Source: Paraburkholderia sejongensis
Lineage (GTDB): Bacteria; Pseudomonadota; Gammaproteobacteria; Burkholderiales; Burkholderiaceae
Direction: 5' to 3'
DNA length: 64,000 nucleotides
NCBI RefSeq assembly: GCF_020880815.1
Contig: NZ_JAJITD010000011.1
Span: 227,910-291,909, forward strand
Under the pieces are notes generated by a model that was not told where the DNA came from, did not search any database, and saw nothing but the letters and a program-made list of their open reading frames with translations. The position numbers and the translations under genes are program-made. Within the stretch, counting starts at the first letter, position 1. Each line of letters begins with the position of its first letter. Shown piece after piece: positions 43,516-52,021 of this stretch.

Positions 43516-44397
43516 ATGGAACTGCGTCATCTTCGTTATTTCGTCGCTGTGGCTGAGGAGGGCAGCCTGACCGTCGCGGCGGAACGTCGGCTCTACACTT
43601 CCCAGCCGTCTTTGAGCCGGCAGATCCGGGACCTCGAATACGAAGTGGGTGCGCAACTGTTCGTGCGCAGCGCGCGCGGCATCGAACTGACCGACGCCGG
43701 CAAGGTATTTCTGGACCATGCACGCCTCGCCCTTGCGCAGGTCGATGCAGCATGCGAGGCGGCGCGGCGTGCGGCGCGGCCATTGAAGCCGACGTTTGCC
43801 GTGGGCTTCCTGAGCGGGCAGGAAGTGACCTGGCTCGGCGAAGCGACTCGTGTGCTCGCGAGCGATCTGCAGAACATCGAAATGACGGTGTCGAGCGAAC
43901 ACTCCCCTGAGCTTGCAGAGGGATTGTCGACGGGACGGCTGGACGTCGCCTTCATGCGTGCCGAAGCCAACCGGCCCGACCTCGAGTACGTGACGGTCGC
44001 ACGCGAGCCTTTCGTCGTACTGATGCCGAGCGACCATCGCCTCGCGGCCTTCGACGAGATCGACGTGCACGACCTGGCGAGTGAACTGTTCATCAGTGGC
44101 TCGGACGTAGCCGGCCCCATGCGCGGCGCGATCGATAACTATCTGGCGACAAACGATCTCGCCATCGAGCCCGCGCATCGCGTTCACAACCTGACGATGG
44201 CGATGTCGCTGATCGCCTCGACGAGAGGCGTTGCACTGCTGCCCGCCTATGCCGAGAAGCTATTGCCCTGGTCGGTGACAAGCCGACCACTCAAGGGCGA
44301 GCCGCCGAGAATTGAGCTTGTGGTCGGCTATAACCGGAACAACCGTTCAGCGATCCTATCCACGTTTTTGTCGCGCCTCGACCAGATCAAGCAATAA
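43516..44397 (+). CDS. LysR regulator, BenM/CatM-like
   Basis: LysR protein of 293 residues, starting MELRHLRYFVAVAEEGSLT, the typical beginning of CatM/BenM/HcaR-type regulators. HTH residues SQPSLSRQIRDLEYEVG and the effector domain (GFLSGQEVTWL) are intact. Such proteins sense small aromatic acids. AAAGGAA lies upstream of the ATG. Divergent transcription from the SDR gene and the ATAC-N7-GCAT box identify its likely regulon as 39472-43368. Confidence 0.87.
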   Translation: MELRHLRYFVAVAEEGSLTVAAERRLYTSQPSLSRQIRDLEYEVGAQLFVRSARGIELTDAGKVFLDHARLALAQVDAACEAARRAARPLKPTFAVGFLSGQEVTWLGEATRVLASDLQNIEMTVSSEHSPELAEGLSTGRLDVAFMRAEANRPDLEYVTVAREPFVVLMPSDHRLAAFDEIDVHDLASELFISGSDVAGPMRGAIDNYLATNDLAIEPAHRVHNLTMAMSLIASTRGVALLPAYAEKLLPWSVTSRPLKGEPPRIELVVGYNRNNRSAILSTFLSRLDQIKQ

Positions 44398-44753
44398 GTT
44401 GGACGAGGTGGCGGCCGGCTCGTGAACTATGGTGACAAGCGCTGATTGCGAACCTGCGTGCGCTGAAACGTACTGAAAGAAGCTGATTCCCGCCGGTGCT
44501 GAATCACTCCGGATGCCTGATCAATTCCGGCGACACTCGTCAGGCCAGCCCCCTTGCGTTCCGCTTACGAGCATGTGGGTCACAAGTAAGCCAAGGTTCA
44601 TGTCAGATCGATAAACCCCGTCCAGTGTGACCCTTCGCTCCGTCGCCGCCCGGCGGTACAATCCGATGCACGCTCGAACGAAGCACCCTCTTTCCTGGTA
44701 CTGAATAGCAGAGACGCCCCCCGCTGTTTTTACCTCGTCACGAGGAGGTCAGA
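44398..44753. other. Non-coding stretch with IS21-like terminal repeats
   Basis: This 356-base gap contains no gene. Three imperfect direct repeats occupy 44482-44530 (see repeat entry). The last 60 bases supply the promoter and GAGGAGG for the large regulator. The rest shows nothing I recognise. Confidence 0.5.
44482..44530. repeat. Three imperfect direct repeats, possible IS21-family end remnant
   Basis: Units GCTGATTCCCGCCGG (44482-44496), GCTGAATCACTCCGG (44498-44512) and CCTGATCAATTCCGG (44516-44530) recur at 16-18 base spacing. Multiple short terminal repeats of this style are a feature of IS21-family ends. No transposase gene is beside them, so this would be a solo remnant. Confidence 0.4.
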
Positions 44754-47630
44754 ATGGACGTGTGCATGCCGCATCGCGGTGACTTCGCGTTCGGAGCAAC
44801 GATCGTCGCGCCGCGCCGCCGCGAGGTACTGCATCATGGAATCAGAGTCGACATAGGAGATCGGGCGTTCGACCTGCTTCTTCTTCTCGCGCAGTCGCGC
44901 GGTTCCGTGCTGAGCAAGCAGCAGATCATCGCGAGCGTGTGGCACGACCGGGTCGTCGAACGCAATTCCGTCGAAGCTCAGGTTTCCGCACTTCGCCGCG
45001 CACTCGGAGACGATCGGGCGGCAATACGCACGGTGACGGGGCGCGGATACCAGTTCATCGCAGAACTGTTCCCGCAGCCCGCGAATCCGGATAAGCCGCC
45101 TGCCCCACCAACCAACGGACCGGCTTTTTCGTGCCTGCCACTGCCTGCGGAGGTCAGCCCTCTCATCGGTCAGGAAGTTGCAATACGCGAGATTTGCCGT
45201 CGCTTGCAAACGCATCGTCTGGTCACACTCGTGGGTACGGGCGGTGTGGGAAAGACGCGGTTGGCGCTCGAAGCCGCGCGCCAGTCGGCACCGGATTTCG
45301 CTGACGGCGCGTTCGTGGCCGAACTCGCGGCGGCCACATCGACGGACCATATTCCGACCACCATCGCCGTCGCGCTTGGATTTCCACCGGGCGACGGAAC
45401 GTCTTCGCTTGACCGGCTCGCGCCGAGCCTGATGTCGCGGCATCTGCTGCTTGTTCTGGACAACTGCGAGCACTTGATCGACGGAGCCGCGAGGATTGCC
45501 GAAAGGCTCCTTCATATCGCCCCGCGAGCGGTCGTACTTGCAACGAGCCGCGAACCGCTGCGCGTTGCCGGCGAGCTGGTCTATCGTGTTCCGTCGCTCG
45601 AGGTACCGCCGGACGACAATTGCGATGACGCACTCGACTACAGCGCGGTACGTCTGTTCGAAGAGCGGGTCGGAGCGCATGCGGGACTCAGTCCGGATTC
45701 ACGGGCTGCATTGAGGCTGAAGTCGCAAATTTGCCGCCAGCTCGACGGAATTCCGCTTGCGCTGGAACTTGCCGCGGCCTGTGTTACGTCGCTTGGACTT
45801 CAGGGCGTGGCCGACGGGCTCGGGAATCGATTTCAGCTCCTCACGCACGGCTTGCGCACCGTGCTCCCGAGGCAGCAGACACTACGTGCCGCGCTCGATT
45901 GGAGCTACGACCTGCTGTCCGACGAACAGCGATCGGTGCTGAATCGGCTGAGCCTGTTCGCGGGGACGTTCACGCTGGCGTCCGCGCAGGAAATGGCGAG
46001 TTGCGAGGCACTTGCGCCCGATGCAGTCGTGACGGCCTTGATGCAGCTCGTCGACAAATCGCTTGTTTCGATGGCCTCCGGTAGCGGCATTGTCCGGTAC
46101 CGGCTACTCGAATCGACTCGCGCGTATGCGCGGGACGCGCTGCGCGCGAGCGGCGCGATGCGCGAATGGTCGAGGCGGCACGCGAGCTACTTCCTCGAGA
46201 CTTTTCGGACCGCCGCGCGGCGGGCGGAGGCGCACGCTGACGTCGATTGGAGAAACGGCTATGTGCCGCACCTTGACGACCTTCGCGCGGCGATGCAGTG
46301 GTGCTTCAGTGCTGAAGGCGACATGACGCTTGCGGTCGAACTCACGGTCGCCGGCATTCCGTTTCTGACGCATCTTGCGCTACTTCAGGAGTGCCTCGAG
46401 ACCGTGGACAAGGCACTGGAGTGGCTGTCGGTGGAAGGCGGTCCGGTCGACGAGCGGCATATGAAGCTTCATGCGGCACGAGGGATGTGTCTGCTTTGCC
46501 ATACCGTGGCGACCAGCACAAGCGATGCTTTCGAATCGGCCGTCGGCATCGCGGCTCGGCTCGGTAACCTGGACTTCCAACTGTTGGGCATGTGGGGGCG
46601 CTGGATGTGCCACTACCTGAACGGCGAATACGCGCAAGCCATCCCGCTCGCTCACCACTTCAACGAACTCGCGTCGACGTCGTCACGCAAATGCGATCAT
46701 CTGGCCGCCCTTCGGCTGAGCGGCATGTCGCGTCTTTTCGCCGGCGATCTTGCTGGCGCGCTTGCAGACCTGCAACGGGCAGCGAACGATACCGAGCCGC
46801 TCCCGCGCGCACAGCGGATGCGCTTCTTGTACGACGAGAAGATGCTGTCCCACGCATCGCTCGCGCTCACGCTGTGGTTCATCGGAGAGACGGAGCTGGC
46901 GCGGCAGGCTGCACAACAGTCGCTCGACGATGCCCGAGAGTTCGACCATCCGGTCTCGATCTGCTATGCACTGAGCGAGGCCGTTTGCACGCTTGCGTTG
47001 TTGCGTGACGACGCCGCCGCGCTCGAGGAGGCCGTCTCGTCGCTCGCCGCCGAAACGCGGCGTCACAGTATTTCGACGTGGTGCGCTCGGGCGCAAATGT
47101 GGCAGGGGCTGCTCGATCTGCGCGCGGGCGACACGACCGTGTTCGCCCGGACGATTTCCCCGGCCATGACGAGTATTGGTTCGAAACGCTTCTATGTGTC
47201 GCTGTCGCCCTACGTGACGGCGCTGGCCGAGGCGCTATGTCGGCGAGGCATGATTTCCGAGGCGGCGGAGGTCATCGACGCGTCGGTCGCCCGCGCGACG
47301 CGAACCGACGACAAGTGCGCTCTGCCGGAGCTATGGCGAGCGAAGGCGGAGGTGCTGGTCGCGAGCAACGGCGACGAAGCGATACCCGCTGCCGAATCGA
47401 TCCTGGACGAAGCCCTTCAGATGGCTCGGACATACGGATTTCTGGCGTGGCAGACGCGTTGCTCGATGAGCCTTGCCCGGCTCGGACACATGAAAGGCGA
47501 CGCGAAAGCCGCGCTCGATGCCATCTTTCCCGTGACGCAGCAGTCAGTGGATGCGAGTGACATTGGCGCGGCAGGTCCGACGCTTACCGGCCGTAAGGTG
47601 AATCGCCGAGGCCGGCCGCGCAGATACTGA
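44754..47630 (+). CDS. Large winged-helix / NB-ARC-type ATPase regulator with helical-repeat C terminus
   Basis: Regulator of 958 residues. An OmpR/ToxR-type winged helix covers about residues 10-110 (DRAFDLLLLLAQSRGSVLSK, then TVTGRGYQFI). A STAND/AAA ATPase follows, with Walker A GTGGVGKTRLALEAA near 160-167, Walker B LLLVLDNCEHLID near 230 and LATSREPLRVAGE, the usual sensor segment. From about 450 to 930 it is alpha-helical and Ala/Leu-rich, probably TPR-like repeats. It resembles AfsR/MalT-style signal integrators; the ligand is unknown. GAGGAGG lies upstream of the ATG. It precedes the alpha/beta hydrolase and oxidoreductase genes in the same direction, which it may control. Confidence 0.86.
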   Translation: MDVCMPHRGDFAFGATIVAPRRREVLHHGIRVDIGDRAFDLLLLLAQSRGSVLSKQQIIASVWHDRVVERNSVEAQVSALRRALGDDRAAIRTVTGRGYQFIAELFPQPANPDKPPAPPTNGPAFSCLPLPAEVSPLIGQEVAIREICRRLQTHRLVTLVGTGGVGKTRLALEAARQSAPDFADGAFVAELAAATSTDHIPTTIAVALGFPPGDGTSSLDRLAPSLMSRHLLLVLDNCEHLIDGAARIAERLLHIAPRAVVLATSREPLRVAGELVYRVPSLEVPPDDNCDDALDYSAVRLFEERVGAHAGLSPDSRAALRLKSQICRQLDGIPLALELAAACVTSLGLQGVADGLGNRFQLLTHGLRTVLPRQQTLRAALDWSYDLLSDEQRSVLNRLSLFAGTFTLASAQEMASCEALAPDAVVTALMQLVDKSLVSMASGSGIVRYRLLESTRAYARDALRASGAMREWSRRHASYFLETFRTAARRAEAHADVDWRNGYVPHLDDLRAAMQWCFSAEGDMTLAVELTVAGIPFLTHLALLQECLETVDKALEWLSVEGGPVDERHMKLHAARGMCLLCHTVATSTSDAFESAVGIAARLGNLDFQLLGMWGRWMCHYLNGEYAQAIPLAHHFNELASTSSRKCDHLAALRLSGMSRLFAGDLAGALADLQRAANDTEPLPRAQRMRFLYDEKMLSHASLALTLWFIGETELARQAAQQSLDDAREFDHPVSICYALSEAVCTLALLRDDAAALEEAVSSLAAETRRHSISTWCARAQMWQGLLDLRAGDTTVFARTISPAMTSIGSKRFYVSLSPYVTALAEALCRRGMISEAAEVIDASVARATRTDDKCALPELWRAKAEVLVASNGDEAIPAAESILDEALQMARTYGFLAWQTRCSMSLARLGHMKGDAKAALDAIFPVTQQSVDASDIGAAGPTLTGRKVNRRGRPRRY

Positions 47631-48031
47631 GCGCGCGGCATCGGTCACGGCAGGCCGCTTTGCAGGTCGTGCCGCGAATGGTCGAAGACATCTGGAGCCG
47701 GGTGTGAATCGCCCGGATTTGCGGAAGCTTCAACGGCGGCTTCTGGCCGGTGAGCTTTTCCCTTTTTCACGGCACACGGTTGCCTGCGCGACCATTCTGC
47801 GTTTCCCTAATGATCGCCTTCCGGTCGGATGGAGATTCAGTGCGCCGTCGCGCTGCGGATGCGGTGCGCGTTAGCGTGAACGGGTAGTCATGCTTTCCAC
47901 TCTTCCCCACTTCGCAGCCATGCTTCCCAAGCATGCGGGGGAGCCTCGAAAGTCTTTTTCCACTGCGAGCTGAAACGCTACTCTGCATGCACGAGTTAGA
48001 GCATTTCACACCAGCCCACAGAGGATTGACC
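47631..48031. other. Intergenic region before the hydrolase, with a hairpin
   Basis: No gene is visible in these 401 bases. CATGCTT-CCC-AAGCATG at 47919-47935 forms a 7-base-pair hairpin; it is not followed by a T-run and could be a weak terminator or an operator. GAGGATTG at 48021-48028 is the ribosome binding site of the hydrolase. Confidence 0.45.
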
Positions 48032-48868
48032 ATGAACAGCATCAGTCACGATACAGCACCGACCCAATTCGTCGAGGCCAACGGCATCCGCTTCGCTTAC
48101 CGCCGGTTCGGCAAGCCGGGCGGCTTGCCGCTTGTCTTCAATCAGCACTACACCGGCACCCTGGATCACTGGGATCCGGCAGTGACCGACGGGTTTGCCA
48201 GGGACCGCGAAGTGATCCTTTTCAATAATGCTGGCGTTTCCAGCTCTTCGGGCGAGACGCCGACGAGTTTCCAGGAAATGGGAGCCAATGCGATTGCGTT
48301 CATTCGCGCGCTGGGTCTGACCCAGGTCGACGTACTCGGCATTTCGATTGGGGGCTTCGTTGCGCAGGAGATCGCGCTGCAGGGCGGTGACCTGGTCCGC
48401 AAGATCATCCTCGTCGGCACCGGGCATCGTTCGCAGGACATGTCGGAAAGCCGCTCCGCGGAAATCTTCGCCGGCAGCTATGACCCGCCCGAACATCTGT
48501 GGCTTTCGGTCCATTTTGGGCCTTCCGAAGCCAGCCAGAAGGCCGGCCTCGCCTTTCTCGAGCGCAAGCTGCGTCGTCAGGATCGCGATCCGCAAGTGAG
48601 CGCGCAAACCATTGCCGCGCAGGGCGAGGCGATCGGCAAGTGGCATGTGCCGAACGACAGCGCGCTGGAGTATCTGAAATCGATCAAGCAGCCCGTGCTG
48701 GTTGTCCAGGGCAGCAACGACGTCATCATTCCGACGCGGCATTCGTTCACGCTCCAGCAGCATCTGCCGAACGCGCAGCTGATCGTCTATCCGGACTCCA
48801 ATCACGGGTCGATCTATCAGTATCCGGACACGTTCGTCGCCAATGCGACGACCTTCCTCGACGCCTGA
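48032..48868 (+). CDS. Alpha/beta hydrolase
   Basis: Alpha/beta-fold hydrolase of about 278 residues. The catalytic triad is visible: Ser in the elbow GISIGGF near residue 110, Asp in QGSNDVIIPTRH near 230 and His in YPDSNHGS near 260. The oxyanion segment FNQHYTGTLDHWDP replaces the usual HG motif, as in many esterases/haloperoxidase-like members. The ATG at 48032 follows GAGGATTG. It belongs to the group that converts small esters, epoxides or ring-cleavage products; the substrate is unknown. A truncated homologue lies at 40275-40415. Confidence 0.87.
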   Translation: MNSISHDTAPTQFVEANGIRFAYRRFGKPGGLPLVFNQHYTGTLDHWDPAVTDGFARDREVILFNNAGVSSSSGETPTSFQEMGANAIAFIRALGLTQVDVLGISIGGFVAQEIALQGGDLVRKIILVGTGHRSQDMSESRSAEIFAGSYDPPEHLWLSVHFGPSEASQKAGLAFLERKLRRQDRDPQVSAQTIAAQGEAIGKWHVPNDSALEYLKSIKQPVLVVQGSNDVIIPTRHSFTLQQHLPNAQLIVYPDSNHGSIYQYPDTFVANATTFLDA

Positions 48869-48924
48869 AACCAGCCGCTGACTCGTCAATCGGGTCAGTG
48901 CCACCTGACGCGACGGAGCGACAG

Positions 48925-49112
48925 ATGGCTAGTCATCGCCAACTCGACCTCAGTGCATTCGTGCGGCCCGCGGCCATCCGCGCGGGCGCGGTCTGTTCGG
49001 ACGCGAACATGAAGGGCGCACATTGAGGGAGCATCTGGGCCTTGCGCGACCTTCCAACCGTTTCTTTCCGCACGAGCCCAGCGCAGTCCCCGGATTTTTC
49101 CTTCTTCGATAA
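48925..49112 (+). pseudogene. Internally deleted NtaA/DszA-type luciferase-like monooxygenase
   Basis: The first reading frame from ATG 48925 gives RQLDLSAFVRPAAIRAGAV, matching the N terminus of the intact monooxygenase at 33727-35082 (RQLHLGAFMRPVSLHTGAW). Around 48975-48990 homology jumps, in another frame, to its extreme C terminus: LFGREHEGRTLREHLGL then ARPSNRFF, ending at TAA 49110-49112. About 400 internal codons are missing and the frame is shifted, so no enzyme can be made. The junction lies in a GC-only run. Confidence 0.85.
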
Positions 49113-49123
49113 AGGATTTCACC

Positions 49124-50113
49124 ATGGCACGCATCGTCACCTTTGCCGAATATGGCGCCCCCGATGTTCTGAAGATCGAGGAAGTCGCATTGCCGAAACC
49201 GGGACCGGATGATATCCGCATTGCCGTCAAGGCGATCGGATTGAACCGTGCGGAATCGATGTGGCGCACGGGCGTCTATGTTGAACCGGTCAATCTGCCT
49301 GGCCGGCTGGGGTATGAGTCAGCAGGCGTCATAGAGGCCGTGGGAGAAAACGTCACGCACCTCGCGGTCGGCGATGAGGTTTCCACCATGCCGGCCTTCT
49401 CGATGAACGATTACGGTCTGTACGGCGATCATGTACTGGCTCCGGCAAGTGCGGCGGTGAAGAAGCCATCGTCAATCTCGTTCGAAGAAGCGGTTTCGAT
49501 CTGGAATCCCTTCATCACTGCGTGGGGAGCGTTTATCGAAAGCGGCATCGTCACGGACAAAGATACCGTGATCATCACTGCCAGTTCGAGCAGCGTGGGC
49601 ATCGGTGCGATCCAGATTGCGAAGCTTGCGGGCGCGAAGGTGATCGCAACGACGCGCACCAGGGAAAAGGTCTCGCAAATCAGAATGGCGGGCGCCGACC
49701 ATGTGATCGTCACCGACGAAGAGGATCTGGTGGTCGAGGTCGAGCGGATAACCCACGGCGCGGGTGCGACTGTCGCGTTCGATCCGGTCGGTGGTCCCGC
49801 TTTCCCCAAGCTCATCGACGCCCTTGCGCCAGGTGGCACGGTCATGATCTATGGCGCGTTGAGCGACGAAGTGACACCGCTCCCAATGCTCCGGGCGCTC
49901 GCCAAGGAGGTCGTGATCCGAGGCTATAACCTGTTCTCGATTACGACCACGCCGGCCCGTCAGGCCCAAGTTGCCCAATTCGTTTACGAAAATCTCGAAG
50001 CGGGCAAGCTGAAGATAACCATTTCGAAGTACTTCCGGTTCGAACAGATCGTCGAAGCGCATCGCGAGCTGGAGAAGAACCAGCATATCGGCAGGATCGT
50101 GGTCACGCTGTAA
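49124..50113 (+). CDS. Zinc-type alcohol dehydrogenase family / quinone oxidoreductase-like protein
   Basis: MDR-superfamily protein of 329 residues with a GroES-like N-terminal domain (GAPDVLKIEEVALPKPGPDDIRI, LGYESAGVIEAVG) and a C-terminal NADPH-binding Rossmann domain (ITASSSSVGIGAIQIAKLAGA). Classical catalytic zinc ligands (GHE motif) are not obvious, which favours the zinc-free quinone-oxidoreductase branch. The expected reaction is NADPH-dependent reduction of a quinone, enone or aldehyde. The start lies 11 bases after the monooxygenase pseudogene, suggesting that the two once formed an operon. Confidence 0.85.
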   Translation: MARIVTFAEYGAPDVLKIEEVALPKPGPDDIRIAVKAIGLNRAESMWRTGVYVEPVNLPGRLGYESAGVIEAVGENVTHLAVGDEVSTMPAFSMNDYGLYGDHVLAPASAAVKKPSSISFEEAVSIWNPFITAWGAFIESGIVTDKDTVIITASSSSVGIGAIQIAKLAGAKVIATTRTREKVSQIRMAGADHVIVTDEEDLVVEVERITHGAGATVAFDPVGGPAFPKLIDALAPGGTVMIYGALSDEVTPLPMLRALAKEVVIRGYNLFSITTTPARQAQVAQFVYENLEAGKLKITISKYFRFEQIVEAHRELEKNQHIGRIVVTL

Positions 50114-50236
50114 TTCGCGTCGGCAGTGTGCAGAGAACTCCCGCGTAACAAAGTTTCAACTCGCACGTCTGGCATTTGAAAAGCGTCCGGGCGACCTATG
50201 TCCCCGCGACTCACCCTCTATTTAATGGACAAAATC

Positions 50237-50983
50237 ATGGCAAATACTCTTCAAGGAAAGATTGCTCTTGTAACTGGCGGCTCACGCGGTATCGGCGCCG
50301 CAACCGCCATCCAGCTCGCTGCGCAAGGCGCCACCGTCGCGCTCAGTTATTCCAGCAGCGAGGCCGCGGCCAGAGAGGTCATTGCAACGATCGAAGCGTC
50401 CGGTGGTAAAGCTATTGCGCTGAAAGCCGACCAGGCAGACCCGACAGCGGTGAAAGCATTGATCGCGGAAGTTGTCGAGCGGCTGGGCCGGCTCGACATT
50501 CTGGTCAACAACGCCGCCGTTTTCGTGACAGGCACGGTGGCCGAGACCACAGATACATCGCGCTTTGAGCGACAACAGAAGATCAACTACGAGGCCGTGG
50601 TAACCGCGATTCGCGAAGCCTCGCGGGTGATGGATAGCGGCGGCAGGATCATCTCGATTTCGTCGGCTCTCGCGTGGCGATCGACCTGGCCCGGCCTTGC
50701 GGACTACAGCGCAACCAAGCGCGCGATCGAGGGCTACAGCAAAGGTGCCGCGCGGGATCTGGGCCCGAAGGGCATTACCGTGAATGTTATCGGCACTGGT
50801 TCGACGAACACCGAGATGAATCCTGACAACAGTCCCTTTGCCGAGGCGCAGGCAGCCGCCACTGCGCTCGGACGCTTCGGTCGGCCTGAAGAGATCGCTT
50901 CCGTGGTCGCCTTCGTCGCCAGCCCCGCGGCGAGCTTCATTACCGGCGCAATCATTCCCGTTGACGGTGGCTATAGCGCGTAA
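50237..50983 (+). CDS. SDR oxidoreductase
   Basis: Classical SDR of about 248 residues: TGGSRGIG near residue 13, NNAAV near 90, catalytic Ser in ISISSALAWRS and Tyr-Lys in DYSATKRAIEGY. GTGSTNTEMNPDNSPF and the terminal PVDGGYSA place it near 3-oxoacyl-ACP-reductase-like SDRs. Starts at 50225 (MDKIMANT) and 50237 (MANTLQGK) are both possible; neither has a clear Shine-Dalgarno sequence, and I chose 50237 for alignment with SDR starts. It follows the oxidoreductase gene by about 120 bases. Confidence 0.86.
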   Translation: MANTLQGKIALVTGGSRGIGAATAIQLAAQGATVALSYSSSEAAAREVIATIEASGGKAIALKADQADPTAVKALIAEVVERLGRLDILVNNAAVFVTGTVAETTDTSRFERQQKINYEAVVTAIREASRVMDSGGRIISISSALAWRSTWPGLADYSATKRAIEGYSKGAARDLGPKGITVNVIGTGSTNTEMNPDNSPFAEAQAAATALGRFGRPEEIASVVAFVASPAASFITGAIIPVDGGYSA

Positions 50984-51072
50984 CGCAATACGAGCCACGT
51001 GACGCAACTGCTGCCGTTCCGTGGCTCGCGTCGCTCAGAATCTTTTTTACTGGTTGCCAAAGGAGTTGGACA

Positions 51073-51822
51073 ATGAATGATTCGCCAGTAGTACTTGTAA
51101 CGGGCGCGCTTTCTGGAATCGGTCGCGCAACAGCGATTGCCTTCGCTAAACAGAAAGCTCGGCTGGTCATCTCGGGGCGTCGGCTCGAAGAAGGCAGGAA
51201 GCTCGCAGAGCAACTGCGTTCGTCCGGTGCCGATGTGGAATTTTTGCAGGCAGACGTGCGTTTCGAGGATCAGGTCCAAGGCCTGGTCGAACGCGTTATC
51301 TCCCGTTTTGGTCGCCTCGATATTGCGGTGAACAGCGCAGGTTACGAAGGCGATCCGGCACCGATAGTTGAACAGAGCGTCGATCAATACGCTTTCGTTT
51401 TCGATACCAATGTTCTCGGCACATGGCTGGCGCTCAAGCACGAAATCCGCGCCATGGCAGCCCAGGGCGGCGGGAGCATTGTCAATGTGTCGTCAACGAT
51501 GGGTATTCGCGGCGCTCCAAGGAACGCACTTTATGTCGCCAGCAAGCATGCGGTCGAGGGTCTGACGAAATCCGCTGCGCTCGAGACAGCCGCGTTCAAT
51601 ATACGGGTCAACGCGGTAGCTCCTGGGCCCATACAGACAGAAATGCTCGACCGCCTAACCGGTTCCGAATCGGCCAAGGCCGCGATGCTCGCGACCGTGC
51701 CACTTAAACGTGCGGGAACGCCTGAAGAGATTGCAGATGCAATCATTTTTGTGGCGTCGGAAAAAGCGAGCTTTATGACCGGCGAGGTTCTGAGAGTGAA
51801 CGGCGGAAGAACTGCTGCTTGA
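51073..51822 (+). CDS. SDR oxidoreductase
   Basis: Classical SDR of 249 residues: TGALSGIG near residue 11, NSAGYEG near 88, Ser in NVSSTMGIRG and the Y-x-x-x-K motif in ALYVASKHAVEG. It ends VLRVNGGRTAA. AAGGAG lies 9 bases before the ATG. It is the fourth SDR within 12 kb but is not closely similar to the other three. Base composition is less GC-rich than in the left half of the window, which may indicate a different origin. Confidence 0.87.
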   Translation: MNDSPVVLVTGALSGIGRATAIAFAKQKARLVISGRRLEEGRKLAEQLRSSGADVEFLQADVRFEDQVQGLVERVISRFGRLDIAVNSAGYEGDPAPIVEQSVDQYAFVFDTNVLGTWLALKHEIRAMAAQGGGSIVNVSSTMGIRGAPRNALYVASKHAVEGLTKSAALETAAFNIRVNAVAPGPIQTEMLDRLTGSESAKAAMLATVPLKRAGTPEEIADAIIFVASEKASFMTGEVLRVNGGRTAA

Positions 51823-52021
51823 AGCAAGCGCGTCACTTGCCGCAAGCATCACGGATTTACCTATGCGTCCCCGATAGCAGATATCAGGTGTCCGCGGCCG
51901 CACTTTTTGGAGGTAAGAATCACCGACGCTCCCTCGGCATTACCGCAAAAAGAAGGCGAGGAGTTGCCGCAAGCAACCCAAGGCTATGCCTCAGACAGGC
52001 CCCCGGCAACGGTGCCTGGTC

